64,000 bases of DNA from Pseudomonadota bacterium (GTDB lineage: Bacteria > Pseudomonadota > Gammaproteobacteria > Burkholderiales > Thiobacteraceae). Numbering within the stretch: position 1 is the stretch's first letter; the number at the start of each line of letters is the position of its first letter. The stretch covers positions 25,984 to 89,983 of the forward strand of contig JAKANO010000015.1 in the NCBI GenBank assembly GCA_021812385.1, in the 5' to 3' direction. Positions 17,853 through 27,358 of the stretch are shown here, piece by piece. Position numbers and translations under genes: made by a program. Under the pieces are notes generated by a model. That model saw only the letters and a list, made by a program, of their open reading frames with translations. It made no database searches and was not told where the DNA came from.

Positions 17853-19304
17853 TCAAGCCGCTGCCGCTAGAATTTCCGCCACACAGCACGTCAAGCGCAT
17901 CGCGTAATCCAAGTGCAAAAACTCGTTCGGCCCATGCGCGTTGGAGTGCGGGCCGAGCACGCCGGTGATGACGAATTGCGCCTGCGGGTATTGCTGGCCG
18001 AGCATGCTCATGAAGGGGATGGTCACACCTTCGCCTAAAAATCCTGCGGCTTTTTCGTAATGATGTTGCGAGGATTGATTGAGCGCTTTTTCCAGCCAGG
18101 GCGCGAGCGGCGGTGCGCTCCAGCCGGTGGCGGCTTGTTCGATATCGAAGCTGACTGATGCTTGGTGCGGCGGATCGGCTTCCAGTATTTGCTTCAAGGT
18201 TTGCGCCGCTTGGCTTGCATCGATGGATGGCGGCAGGCGCAGCGAGAGTTTCAGCGCGGTGCTTGGGCGCAGCACATTGCCGGCGCTGGCCAGGGGCGGC
18301 AGGCCGTCCGCGCCGGTGACCGACAGCGTGGGACGCCAGGCGCGGTTGAGCACGAGTTGGGTCAAGTCCTTGGCCAGCGCCTGGGTGGCGCCGTGGAACG
18401 GGAATTTCTCGAAGATGCCGCGCCCCAAGATCTGCGCCGCTTGCGCCGCCTGGCGCTCGCGTTCCTCCGGGATTTCGGCGTGGAGCGCCGCAGGTAAGAT
18501 TTTCCCCGTACTTTCATCTTCGATGCGCGACAGCAATTGGCGTGCGATGCGAAAGCTGGATGGCACGACGCCACTGGCGTCTCCTGAGTGTACGCCCTCA
18601 CTGAGTACGCTGACGCGCAGCGTGCCGCCGACCATCCCGCGTAATGATGAGGTACTCCACAGCCGTTCATAATCGCCGCAACCGGAATCCAATCCGATCA
18701 CCAAATTGGGCGTGCCGATACGCGGCGAGAGGGTTTGCATATAGGCCGGCAAGTCGGGGCTGCCGGATTCCTCGCTGGTTTCGATCAGTGCCACGCAGCG
18801 CGGGTGTGAGACGTTTTGGGTTTGCAGGGCGGCGATGGCGGCGAGCGAAGAAAAGATCGCATAGCCGTCATCGGCGCCGCCGCGCCCATAGAGCTTGCCG
18901 TCTTCGATCACCGGTTGCCACGGCCCCAAGTCGGCGCGCCAGCCCGTCATCTCGGGTTGCTTGTCCAGATGGCCGTAGAGCAACACCGTTTTGGGCCGAT
19001 GCTCTTTGCGGTCGCGCTCCAGCAGTGGCGGCGAGCGCGTCTCGCCCTGGAATTCGGGAATGTCGATGAAGACCGTCGGCGTGAGTCCCGGCAGCCGCAC
19101 CACCTCGATTTGCATGCCGGCAATGGCCTGTCGTTGTGCCCAGTTCACGGCCAAATCAACGGCGCGGTCGATGTGCCCATTGGCTTGCCAATCCGGATCG
19201 AACAGCGGCGACTTGGCTGGGATGGCGATGTATTCCGCAAGACGCGATGTAATGTCGGTTTGCCATTGCTGGGCAATGTGCAGGGCGAGTTTTCGCTGAT
19301 CCAT
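17853..19304 (-). CDS. M20 family metallopeptidase (dipeptidase-like)
   Basis: 483 residues. Zinc-enzyme motifs are LYGHLDKQPEMTGW (His ligand), GRGGADDGYAIF (bridging Asp) and ETSEESGSPDLP (catalytic Glu pair), followed by a dimerisation domain insert and the C-terminal HGPNEFLHLDY His ligand. This is the M20 carnosinase/CNDP-like dipeptidase group, cytosolic with no signal peptide. It stands alone between a convergent regulator gene and a divergent DsrE operon. Confidence 0.92.
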   Translation of the reverse strand: MDQRKLALHIAQQWQTDITSRLAEYIAIPAKSPLFDPDWQANGHIDRAVDLAVNWAQRQAIAGMQIEVVRLPGLTPTVFIDIPEFQGETRSPPLLERDRKEHRPKTVLLYGHLDKQPEMTGWRADLGPWQPVIEDGKLYGRGGADDGYAIFSSLAAIAALQTQNVSHPRCVALIETSEESGSPDLPAYMQTLSPRIGTPNLVIGLDSGCGDYERLWSTSSLRGMVGGTLRVSVLSEGVHSGDASGVVPSSFRIARQLLSRIEDESTGKILPAALHAEIPEERERQAAQAAQILGRGIFEKFPFHGATQALAKDLTQLVLNRAWRPTLSVTGADGLPPLASAGNVLRPSTALKLSLRLPPSIDASQAAQTLKQILEADPPHQASVSFDIEQAATGWSAPPLAPWLEKALNQSSQHHYEKAAGFLGEGVTIPFMSMLGQQYPQAQFVITGVLGPHSNAHGPNEFLHLDYAMRLTCCVAEILAAAA

Positions 19305-19466
19305 AATTTTGTTCCGGCTAATTTTTAAAGGCCGAGATTATCCTTATTTTTTCAGTTTTCCAAGCGATAGTTTTTATTATCAATTGTTTTATATGAAATA
19401 AATAATGAATAATAAATTGTAAATTTATAAATAAAAGATAAAATGAGATTTTTAAGGGAGAAAACC

Positions 19467-19895
19467 ATGCGTTATTTGCTCTTAATGCTGTCTATGATTT
19501 CGGCCATGGGTATGGTGAGTCCGGCCTTGGCCAAGACCCAAAAAGCCAAGCCGGTGACTTTTGTGATGCAGATGACAGTGGCAGAGGAGTTGCAACAACG
19601 GCGCGCTTTATTGCAAATTGCCAAGGTGCTGGAAGATATCGGGCCGGATAAGGTTGCGATCGAGGTCGTGGCCTACGAAGGTGGAATCCTGTCCTTGCTG
19701 GCCAATAACGCTAGCACCGCCTCGCTCGTGGCATCCTTGCATCGCCAGGGGGTGAAATTTAAAGCTTGCCGCATCAGTATGCGGGCCTCGGATTTGACCG
19801 AGTCCGATTTCCCCCTGGAAGTGGAGTTCGTGCCGGCCGGCGCGCCGGAGATGATCCGTCTGCAACTGCAAGGGGCGCGCTATTGGCGGCCTTAA
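19467..19895 (+). CDS. Exported DsrE-family protein
   Basis: 142 residues from ATG 19467, chosen for the AAGGGAG site at 19454-19460; an in-frame ATG at 19443 has no such site. A signal peptide (SPALA, cleavage about residue 22) is followed by a DsrE/F-like fold with VAIEVVAYEGGILSLL, LHRQGVKFKACRISM and the final EMIRLQLQGARYWRP. Exported DsrE-like proteins are common in sulfur-oxidising and metal-stressed proteobacteria. Here the Cys in FKACRIS could carry sulfur, as in DsrE/TusD. It leads an apparent operon with the TetR and photolyase genes, behind a very AT-rich promoter region (19320-19445). Confidence 0.75.
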   Translation: MRYLLLMLSMISAMGMVSPALAKTQKAKPVTFVMQMTVAEELQQRRALLQIAKVLEDIGPDKVAIEVVAYEGGILSLLANNASTASLVASLHRQGVKFKACRISMRASDLTESDFPLEVEFVPAGAPEMIRLQLQGARYWRP

Positions 19896-19915
19896 TACAA
19901 AAGCCCTTGGATAAT

Positions 19916-20512
19916 GTGCTAGAAACGACTGAAGAGCCGATTCGGACCAGCATTGTCAATGCCGCCGAAGCGCGCTTTGCGGAATACGGTTATACCAAGA
20001 CCACGCTGAATGAGATCGCGGCCGAGGCCGGCATGTCGGCCGCCAATCTGTATCGATTTTTTGAGAATAAGCTGGATATCGCCGCAGCGGTGGCGCGGCG
20101 CTTGCTGGCGCGGCGCGAAGCGGCGCTGCATGCGGCGTTGCAGGGCGAGCAAGCCGCTGCGCTGCAATTGCAGGCTTATATCCTCACGGCGCTGCGCTTC
20201 GACCGAGAATTGGAGGCCGGCGCGCCGCACTTGGCCAAAATGTTGGAAAAGTTGATCGAGGAGCGCAAGGAACTGGCGGTGGCGCAGCGCAAGGCGCGCC
20301 AGGAATTGCTGACGCGCCTGGTTCAAAGCGGCATAAAAAACGGGGAATTTGCGCCGGGCGATGCCGCGCAAATCGCCCAAACACTGCGCGCCGCACTGAT
20401 TTTATTCGAGACGCCGACGCTGCATCGGCAATATCCGCAAGCGGAGATCGAGCGCTTGGCGCAGCAAGTGGTCACGGTTTTACTACAAGGTTTATGGATG
20501 GAGAAGGCATGA
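19916..20512 (+). CDS. TetR/AcrR family transcriptional regulator
   Basis: About 198 residues. An N-terminal helix-turn-helix (RTSIVNAAEARFAEYGYTKT, then LNEIAAEAGMSAANLYRFFENK) is followed by a C-terminal ligand/dimer domain. No ATG lies at the family-typical position; GTG 19916 is proposed, with TTG 19907 as alternative, so initiation is probably weak or coupled to the gene 20 bp upstream. It ends by ATGA overlap with the photolyase gene. The target is unknown, but location suggests control of this operon. Confidence 0.9.
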   Translation: MLETTEEPIRTSIVNAAEARFAEYGYTKTTLNEIAAEAGMSAANLYRFFENKLDIAAAVARRLLARREAALHAALQGEQAAALQLQAYILTALRFDRELEAGAPHLAKMLEKLIEERKELAVAQRKARQELLTRLVQSGIKNGEFAPGDAAQIAQTLRAALILFETPTLHRQYPQAEIERLAQQVVTVLLQGLWMEKA

Positions 20513-21945
20513 ACGCAACAGCGGATGCAGCATTGGTTTGGTTTCGTCGCGATTTGCGCGCCTTCGATCACGCCGCCCTGTCGCGCGCCTTGCAGGCCTA
20601 TACGCAGGTCTATTGCGTGTTCGTGTTCGATAGCGAAATCCTGGATGCGCTGGAAGATCGCAACGATCGGCGCGTCGAATTCATTTGGCTGACGATCAAG
20701 GAGCTCGACACCACGCTGCGCCAGATGGGCGGCGGCTTGATCGTGCGCCATGGCCGCGCCAGCGCTGAGCTGCCGCGCTTGGCGCGCGATTTGGGGGTGC
20801 GCGCGGTGTTTGCCAATCGCGATTACGAGCCGCAAGCCATTCGACGCGACGCAACGGTGGCGGAAGACCTGGCGCAAAGCGGCATCGAATTTAACCTGCA
20901 CAAGGATCAAGTGATCTTCGAGCGCGACGAGATCATGAGCGGCAGCAATCGGCCGTACAGCGTATACACCGCCTACAAAAATGCCTGGTTGAAGCGCCTC
21001 ACCGACGACGATCTGCAAGTGCATCCGATTGCAGAGCTGGCGAGCCGCTTGGCGCCGCCGCCGGAAAGCAAGATGCCCAGCCTGCAGGAGTTGGGATTTA
21101 TCAGCAGCGATCTGGCTAGCCTGGAAATCAAGCCCGGCATGTCCGGCGCGCGCGATGCTTGGGAGAAATTCGCGCCGCGCTTGGCCAATTACGAAAACAC
21201 GCGTGATTTTCCGGCGCTGGACGGCACTTCGCATCTGGGCGTGCATTTGCGCTTCGGTACATTGTCCATTCGCAGCCTGGCGCGCCATGTGTATTACGCC
21301 GCCGGCAAGGGCGCGCAAGTGTGGCTGTCGGAGCTGATCTGGCGCGAGTTTTTTCAGATGATTTTGTACCACCATCCGCGGGTCACGCAGAACGCTTTCC
21401 GCACCGAGTTCGACGCCATTGTTTGGGATGAGCGCGAAGATCTGTTTCAAGCCTGGTGCGATGGGCGCACCGGCTATCCGATTGTCGATGCCGCGATGCG
21501 GCAATTGAACCAGACCGGCTTCATGCATAATCGGCTGCGCATGATCGCGGCGTCATTTCTGGTCAAGGACTTGCACATCCATTGGCTGAAAGGCGAGCGC
21601 TACTTCGCGCGCAAGCTGCTCGACTACGATCTGGCGGCGAATAACGGCAACTGGCAGTGGGCGGCCTCCACCGGCTGCGATGCGCAGCCGTATTTCCGCA
21701 TTTTTAATCCGCTGACCCAGTCCGAGCGCTTCGATCCGGATGGGGTGTTTATTAAACGCTTCGTGCCGGAGCTGGCTGGGTTGGAGACGCGCGATATTCA
21801 CGCGCCGTGGAATTTATTGCCGATTGAGCAGCAAGCCTGCGGTGTACTGCTGGGGCGCGATTATCCGGCGCCGATCGTCGATCATGAGGCGGCGCGCGCC
21901 AAAACCTTGGCCTTGTTCAAGGCGGTACGGGCCGATGCGGCCTAA
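20509..21945 (+). CDS. phrB: Deoxyribodipyrimidine photolyase
   Basis: 478 residues, class I CPD photolyase/cryptochrome size. The N-terminal antenna-binding Rossmann domain (LVWFRRDLRAFDHAAL) and C-terminal FAD domain (WREFFQMILYHHP, DGRTGYPIVDAAMRQLNQTG, NNGNWQWAASTGCDAQPYFR) are intact. ATG 20509 overlaps the TetR stop codon and has GGAGAAGG just upstream. It repairs UV-induced pyrimidine dimers with blue light. Coupling to a TetR regulator and a DsrE-like gene is unusual and may make repair inducible. Confidence 0.96.
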   Translation: MNATADAALVWFRRDLRAFDHAALSRALQAYTQVYCVFVFDSEILDALEDRNDRRVEFIWLTIKELDTTLRQMGGGLIVRHGRASAELPRLARDLGVRAVFANRDYEPQAIRRDATVAEDLAQSGIEFNLHKDQVIFERDEIMSGSNRPYSVYTAYKNAWLKRLTDDDLQVHPIAELASRLAPPPESKMPSLQELGFISSDLASLEIKPGMSGARDAWEKFAPRLANYENTRDFPALDGTSHLGVHLRFGTLSIRSLARHVYYAAGKGAQVWLSELIWREFFQMILYHHPRVTQNAFRTEFDAIVWDEREDLFQAWCDGRTGYPIVDAAMRQLNQTGFMHNRLRMIAASFLVKDLHIHWLKGERYFARKLLDYDLAANNGNWQWAASTGCDAQPYFRIFNPLTQSERFDPDGVFIKRFVPELAGLETRDIHAPWNLLPIEQQACGVLLGRDYPAPIVDHEAARAKTLALFKAVRADAA

Positions 21946-22041
21946 TGTATTAATGAATGCGCGGGTGGCGCAAGCATATAATGGCAAGCTCCAGGGCCTT
22001 ATATAATTATCGGCCGGATGGACAGCACAAGGAATGGCGGT

Positions 22042-23145
22042 ATGCAGCGACCAAGCAGACGGGTGAGCGATCAGCGCGATAGTAACGATCGACGCGCCCT
22101 GCCGGATCGCCGACGCGATGCGCATTGGTCCGCCGCCACACGTTTTCCCGGTTGGACGGAACAGAAAGTGCAATTCCTCACGCGCTATTTGTTCATTGTG
22201 CTGGGGGTGGTGTTCTTCAATTTCTCCGGTGAGTTCAAGCCGACTTGGCTCACGCTGCCGCAGCTCAACGCGGTGTTCGGCATCTACTTCATCATCAACA
22301 GTTTGGCCTTCGTGCATGCGCACATGCACACCGATTCCACCTGGCGCTATCGCGCAGCCATGTGGATCGATATCGCCCTGGTGTCTTTGTGCGTGCTGAA
22401 CGACCCCTACAGCATTCCGCCCTCATTGCTGGTGTTCATCATGGTGGTGCTGGGCAATGGCATGCGCTACGGCATGCGCCTGTTCGGCGAGGCGCTCACC
22501 GGCTCCTTCGCCGGCGCCATGCTGGCCCTGAGCTTGCGCAATATCGGCAGCGCCGATGGGCTGACGCCGGGCGTGATGTTCCTCAATCTGTTCGGCGGCA
22601 TTATCCTGGTCTACGCCTACATCCTGATGAGCCGCATCGAAGCCTCGCGCATCGAATTGGAGCGGCAAAGCAGCGTCGATTCCCTGACCGGCCTGATGAA
22701 CCGGCGCGCCTTGTTCGATATGGCGGATTATCTATTCGAGCGCCTGGCGCAGGGCAAGAATCTGGTGGTGATGTTCGCCGACCTGGACAAGTTCAAAGCG
22801 GTCAACGATACCTACGGCCATGCTGCCGGCGACGATGTGCTGAAAGAATTCGCGATCACCCTGCGCGACTGCATGCGCGGTTCGGATATTGCCGCGCGCT
22901 TCGGCGGTGACGAGTTCGTGCTGCTGCTGCCGAATACCGCGCTCGACGAAGCGCGCGCGGTGGCGCTGCGCTTGCAGGCCAGGACCGAGCAATTCGCGCA
23001 GCAAAAACAGATCGACCTCAGCGTCAGCATCGGCATCGGCGAAGCGCCCACCCACGGCCAGGATCTGGCGGTCTTGCTGGAACAAGTGGATCAAGCCATG
23101 TATCGCGCCAAGGCGGATGGCAGGAATATTGCGGTGATTGTTTGA
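22042..23145 (+). CDS. Membrane-anchored GGDEF diguanylate cyclase
   Basis: 367 residues from ATG 22042 (AAGGA eight bases upstream; an ATG at 22018 is less well supported). About 40 charged residues precede five or six membrane helices (about 45-200). The GGDEF domain is intact (ARFGGDEF), with the inhibitory RxxD site RGSD five residues before it. The sensing region is membrane-embedded and not assignable. A TATAAT-like box near 21975 could serve as its promoter. Confidence 0.92.
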   Translation: MQRPSRRVSDQRDSNDRRALPDRRRDAHWSAATRFPGWTEQKVQFLTRYLFIVLGVVFFNFSGEFKPTWLTLPQLNAVFGIYFIINSLAFVHAHMHTDSTWRYRAAMWIDIALVSLCVLNDPYSIPPSLLVFIMVVLGNGMRYGMRLFGEALTGSFAGAMLALSLRNIGSADGLTPGVMFLNLFGGIILVYAYILMSRIEASRIELERQSSVDSLTGLMNRRALFDMADYLFERLAQGKNLVVMFADLDKFKAVNDTYGHAAGDDVLKEFAITLRDCMRGSDIAARFGGDEFVLLLPNTALDEARAVALRLQARTEQFAQQKQIDLSVSIGIGEAPTHGQDLAVLLEQVDQAMYRAKADGRNIAVIV

Positions 23146-23155
23146 ACGGACATCT

Positions 23156-23215
23156 GTAGGGGCGAGGCATGCCTCGCCCGCTACGTTAAACGGGCCGGGC
23201 ATGCCCGGCCCCTAC
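23156..23215. repeat. Composite palindromic repeat with two GCATGC-centred inverted repeats
   Basis: Two perfect 20-nt palindromes (23160-23179 and 23192-23211), each centred on GCATGC, are separated by 12 nt and enclosed by GTAGG ... CCTAC (23156-23160 and 23211-23215). It lies between the convergent GGDEF and tonB genes and may act as a bidirectional terminator as well as a dispersed repeat. Confidence 0.85.
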
Positions 23216-23222
23216 AAGTATT

Positions 23223-24143
23223 TTATTGGCTGGCGAGCTGATCGGAGCGGGTAAAGCTCCAGGTGCGCGTGATGCCGAGAATGTCGTAGTCTTTGCGAAT
23301 ATCGTCGGGAAAAGCCGAATAAGGCGCCGCCAGTTTGATAATCCGAATCGCCGCCTGATCCAAGATTTTAGAGCCCGACGAGCGCACCACATCGGCGCTG
23401 TCCACGCTGCCGTCAGAGCGGATATTCACGGTAATCTGCAAGGTGCCATACAGCTTTTTTTGCCGCGCTTCTTCCGGATAATTTAAATTTCCTACGCGCT
23501 CCACTTTCAGGCGCCAGCTTTCCACATATTGCGCGAAGCGATATTCATCGGTGCGGGCGCCGATTTCCTTGCGTTTCGGCCGGCTTTGGTAGGCGTTGTG
23601 CTCGCGGGCGATTTGCGCTTCTAGGCGTGCGATTTGCAAGCTGCGCGTCATGATGTCGACAGCGTCCGGGGCTTGGCCGGGCTGCGGTTGCGCCTGGGTC
23701 GGGGGCGCGGGTCGGGTCAAATCCGGCTTGGATTTTATTTGCAACAGCAAGCGCGCTTGCTGTTGCTCCATTTCCTGCACTTGCTGCATGCGGGTCTTCA
23801 ACTCGAGCTGCGGCTCGGCATCTTTTTGCAGCGGGAACGGCGTGGTGGCGACAGCCTTGGCGTCGGTGTTGCCGCCGCCATCCAAGTTGGTTTGGGCCAA
23901 GGCATCGGCTTTCACCGGGCGCTGTGCGGATTTGCTGTTGACCAGCACCACTTGCAAGGAAGTCGGCGCGTTATCGCTGCTTTTGCGTGTGGAATGGCTG
24001 AAGTGCACCAACAACAAAAGGCCGTGCAGCAATAGCGATATAACGAGAAAGTAGAGCAGATAGTGCGGTTGCTTGCGCTGCGCGCCATACAACTGCGAAT
24101 TCGGGATGTTGATCGGGCGTACTTGGCCCAAGACTGCACTCAT
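23223..24143 (-). CDS. Energy transducer TonB-family protein
   Basis: 306 residues. A short cytoplasmic N-terminus and one membrane helix (about 29-47, LLYFLVISLLLHGLLLLVHF) are followed by a Gln/Pro-rich periplasmic region with coiled-coil character (about 95-130). The C-terminal TonB domain (about 215-306) contains GNLNYPEEARQKKLYGTLQI, VNIRSDGSVDSADVVRSSG and IRIIKLAAPYSAFP. It lacks adjacent exbB/exbD. It could power the TonB-dependent B12 receptor encoded later in the window, but that pairing is only inference. Confidence 0.9.
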   Translation of the reverse strand: MSAVLGQVRPINIPNSQLYGAQRKQPHYLLYFLVISLLLHGLLLLVHFSHSTRKSSDNAPTSLQVVLVNSKSAQRPVKADALAQTNLDGGGNTDAKAVATTPFPLQKDAEPQLELKTRMQQVQEMEQQQARLLLQIKSKPDLTRPAPPTQAQPQPGQAPDAVDIMTRSLQIARLEAQIAREHNAYQSRPKRKEIGARTDEYRFAQYVESWRLKVERVGNLNYPEEARQKKLYGTLQITVNIRSDGSVDSADVVRSSGSKILDQAAIRIIKLAAPYSAFPDDIRKDYDILGITRTWSFTRSDQLASQ

Positions 24144-24195
24144 TTCAATAGGATATCCTGCATCGCTGCATTGTAAAGATTAACTTTCGCTCATG

Positions 24196-26037
24196 CTAGA
24201 CCGGCACCAAGCTCAGAAAAGGACAGCTGAGTTCCAGGGTAAGTAAATCCATGTCGCGCAAGGTGAGTTTGACGCGCGTGCCGGGCGCGGCTTCGGGCAT
24301 GGCGATGGCTTTCACCACCAGCGGCACATTTTCCAGGCGCACCAGATTTTCACGAATGACCGCGCCGCTGACCTCGGTGATGCCCTCTTGCTGGAAATAG
24401 CGCATTACCCAATATTTTTCCATCTGGCGCTGAAAATCATTATAAGCCTCGTAAGCCTGCTCAAAGGCGAATACGGTGCCTTCCAGTTCCTCGGTTTTGA
24501 CCCTATAGGGCGGCGTTTCGCCGCGTACCAAGGCAATCAGTTGACGTTGATTGACCAGGTCAATGTAGCGCCGCAAGGGTGAGCTGGACCAAGTGTAATG
24601 CGCCACCCCCAAACCTTGGTGGCCCAAGGGTTCCGTGGTCATGCGGGTTTTGCCGCTGGTCTGGGCGCGGTAAATGGCCGCGACTTTATGCTCCGCCAGC
24701 ATGTCGCCCCAGCGGCTATTCGCCAGGATCATCATCTCCGCGACCACCTTATCGATGGGTGTGCCGCGCATGCGGTGCGTGATCTGCACGCGATCTTCGA
24801 TCACTTTGAAACTGTATTCCGGGATCAAGCCGCGGCCGGTATCTTTGACGCCGCGCTGCACTTCCAAGTGATTGGCAAATTGCCACAACCATTCCAGCTC
24901 GGTGCGATATGCATAATCCTCGCCTTGTCCAATGGTCTCGACATTGAACAGCGGTTCGAGTTGTTCGTGGCGCAAGTTGGCGGCGATGGTCACTTGCTCC
25001 ACGCGGCTTTCCATGGCGCGCACGCTGAAGTCCGGCGCCACGGTGAGATACAGCGACAGCGCCGGGCAGGCTGCACCCTGCTTGAGCGTGAATACTTCGA
25101 CCGCGCTGTCCGGCAGCATGGTGATTTTTTGCCCCGGCATATACACCGTGGATAGGCGCCGGCGCGCAATGGCTTCCAACGGCGACTCTAGCGCGATGCC
25201 CAAGGCGGGTGCGGCGATATGAATGCCGACGCAGTAGTCGCCGTTGTCGAGTTTTTGCAGGGAAAAAGCATCGTCGATTTCGGTGGTGGTTTCATCGTCG
25301 ATGCTGAACGCGGAAACGGCGGCCAAGGGTAAATCGGCGGGAGCTAAGCAATCCAAGCTGCCGCTAAAGCCCGGCCCGGCAGGAAACCACTCGCGTAAAA
25401 AACGGTTGAGATGAAAATCGTGCGTCGAAGGAATCGCGCCGCATTTCGCCAGCAAGTGCAGTGCGCTCAACCCGCAGGCAGTAGCGGCTTGTTCCAGCGC
25501 TTTGGTCTCGACCGCGTTCTTTTCCGGTGCGTAGAGCAGCGCCGGCAAATGCGCAGGAAATTCGACTGGCAAGTGAAAGCTGCGCAGCTCTTCGACATAG
25601 CGCGCCAGCAGGGCGGCCTGTAGGCGCTTGCGTTCCTCGCTGGCCAGCGCGGCCTTCAGCGCATCCGCCGGCGCGGCCTTATAGCGGCCACGGCCCTTCT
25701 TGTAAAAATACATCGGCGCGCTGTGCAAGCGCAGCAGCAAACCGGCGGTCTCGACCGCGTTGGGCGCGTGGCCGAAATAATCGCGGCCCAAGCTTTGATG
25801 CTCGAATTCTTCCGTGCCGCTGACTTCCCACAAAAAGCTTAGATCGATGCCGTCCGCGAGCGCCTGCGCCGCTTCCATGAAACCGCTGAGCGCCGGTTCC
25901 TTGAATTGCAGCAAGACATTGCCGGCCTTGATCTTGGCGCGCTTGCCGTGCAGGGTTTCAACCTGGAACGAAGTGGTATTGTCGGCGAGGATGGTGCCGA
26001 CTTTGAAGCCGCCATCCTCTTCGAAGAAAACATGCAT
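24196..26037 (-). CDS. RNB-domain ribonuclease (RNase II/R family)
   Basis: 613 residues. The central RNB domain has the catalytic Asp cluster (SIDDETTTEIDDAFSLQKL) and the downstream YTWSSSPLRRYIDLVNQRQL signature. The N-terminus resembles the shortened RNase II-like proteins of betaproteobacteria rather than classic RNase R, and the C-terminal S1 region is minimal. It degrades RNA 3' to 5'. It is followed by tonB at 52 bp on the same strand. Confidence 0.92.
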   Translation of the reverse strand: MHVFFEEDGGFKVGTILADNTTSFQVETLHGKRAKIKAGNVLLQFKEPALSGFMEAAQALADGIDLSFLWEVSGTEEFEHQSLGRDYFGHAPNAVETAGLLLRLHSAPMYFYKKGRGRYKAAPADALKAALASEERKRLQAALLARYVEELRSFHLPVEFPAHLPALLYAPEKNAVETKALEQAATACGLSALHLLAKCGAIPSTHDFHLNRFLREWFPAGPGFSGSLDCLAPADLPLAAVSAFSIDDETTTEIDDAFSLQKLDNGDYCVGIHIAAPALGIALESPLEAIARRRLSTVYMPGQKITMLPDSAVEVFTLKQGAACPALSLYLTVAPDFSVRAMESRVEQVTIAANLRHEQLEPLFNVETIGQGEDYAYRTELEWLWQFANHLEVQRGVKDTGRGLIPEYSFKVIEDRVQITHRMRGTPIDKVVAEMMILANSRWGDMLAEHKVAAIYRAQTSGKTRMTTEPLGHQGLGVAHYTWSSSPLRRYIDLVNQRQLIALVRGETPPYRVKTEELEGTVFAFEQAYEAYNDFQRQMEKYWVMRYFQQEGITEVSGAVIRENLVRLENVPLVVKAIAMPEAAPGTRVKLTLRDMDLLTLELSCPFLSLVPV

Positions 26038-26136
26038 GGGGAAACTGCCGGAAAAAGGAGCGCCAGTTTACCGGAAGTTCCGCATGGCATCCACCGTGGC
26101 GTCGGCGGCGATGCTGCGCGCACCTCGACTCAAGCG

Positions 26137-26706
26137 TTATCCGCTCATCTCCGCAAACGCCAAAATTTCATCCAGATAATTTTCAAACTGCTGAAAGCTG
26201 TGATCCCCACCCGGAATCACGCACTGCTTCGCCCCGGCATAACGCGCCACTGCAGCGCGATAATCCAACAGTTCATCGCCCGTCTGTACCAGCAGAAAAT
26301 AATGCTCCGGATGCAAGGTCTCGACTTCCAAGGCCTGCAATTCCGCCAGATGCTGCGCCGTCAGCTCGTAAGTTTCGCTGGTGTAGTAATTGCGTTGCGG
26401 CCCCAGCAGCGGCGCCAGCAAGCGATACGGCGCCACCGCCGGATTGATCAACACCGCGCGCAAGCCATGCCGTTCTGCAAGATACGTCGCGTAATACCCG
26501 CCGAGCGAACTGCCCACCAAGGTCGGCTTGCTCGGCATTTGCGCGAGCAAGGATTCCACCAGCACCATCGCCTGCGCCGGCCGATGCGGTAGATCGGGTG
26601 CGACAAACTGCGCGCCACGGCCCAGGCGATCCAGATGCGCTTGCAGTACTTGCGCTTTGTGCGAGGAATGCGCGCTGTTGAAGCCGTGTAGGTAGAGGAG
26701 CGTCAA
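26137..26706 (-). CDS. YqiA-like alpha/beta-hydrolase esterase
   Basis: 189 residues with LLYLHGFNSAHSSHKAQVLQ at the N-terminus, the nucleophile elbow GSSLGGYYATYLAE and a late GGDHSFQQFENYL carrying the probable catalytic His. Length and motifs match YqiA/YcfP-like esterases. The start is TTG 26706. It lies 99 bp upstream of the RNB gene on the same strand, so an operon is likely. Confidence 0.9.
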   Translation of the reverse strand: MTLLYLHGFNSAHSSHKAQVLQAHLDRLGRGAQFVAPDLPHRPAQAMVLVESLLAQMPSKPTLVGSSLGGYYATYLAERHGLRAVLINPAVAPYRLLAPLLGPQRNYYTSETYELTAQHLAELQALEVETLHPEHYFLLVQTGDELLDYRAAVARYAGAKQCVIPGGDHSFQQFENYLDEILAFAEMSG

Positions 26707-26895
26707 GGGTTGTTCCGATTAAGGCGCGGGGCTTTAGTAAAGACATTCTGTAATGCGGGCTTGATTTCGATTTTTGGTTGAACAATTACACGATAACCAA
26801 AATTGTATTACGTGGTTGTTTATCCCCGCGCCTAAAGGCTCAAATTAATCCATTTCGGACAGGTGTGTTTTAGAAAGCAGGCATTGAACGCGTTG

Positions 26896-27312
26896 TTATG
26901 CGTTTTCATCTGTGGGACCAACCCAAAACAACGGGTTATGCGCCACCTCCCAAAGATGGCCATCAATATCTTTGAAGTAACCGCTGTAGCCGCCCCAAAA
27001 TACCTTCTGTGGTTTCTTAACTAAAGTTGCTCCAGCCTCGACTGCTTGCGATACCACCTTATCAACCTCTTTTTCAGAGGTGACGTTGTGCGCTAGCGTA
27101 AATGCTTCGAAACCTTCACCTTTAGAAGAAACCGTTGCATCTTCAGCCAGTGCTTCCCGGCCATACAACCCAAGCCATGTACCGTTGAGAGTGAAGAAAG
27201 CAACCTCGGGCGGCGACTCCATTCGAGGAAACCCCAGTCCTTTTTCATAGAACTCGATGGCCGCGGCAAGATCGCGAACACCGAGCGTGATCATGCTGAT
27301 TCTTGGCTTCAT
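26896..27312 (-). CDS. VOC family (glyoxalase/bleomycin-resistance-like) protein
   Basis: 138 residues. A typical VOC start (RISMITLGVRDLAAAIEFYEKGLGFP) and end (GYSGYFKDIDGHLWEVAHNP) give a two-repeat beta-alpha-beta3 fold that usually binds a metal and a small substrate. AT content exceeds that of mpl and the esterase gene. The stop codon lies inside GCATAAC, and the start is 23 bp from another GTTATGC; both are integron attC-like border words. The substrate is unknown. Confidence 0.9.
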   Translation of the reverse strand: MKPRISMITLGVRDLAAAIEFYEKGLGFPRMESPPEVAFFTLNGTWLGLYGREALAEDATVSSKGEGFEAFTLAHNVTSEKEVDKVVSQAVEAGATLVKKPQKVFWGGYSGYFKDIDGHLWEVAHNPLFWVGPTDENA

Positions 27313-27358
27313 TGGCGAGATTTCCTATCTTTGCGCATAACGTTCAAAGTAGCAGGCG

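Noticed and set aside
20323..21528. 401-residue open frame on the minus strand
   Set aside because: Antisense to the photolyase gene; no family similarity.
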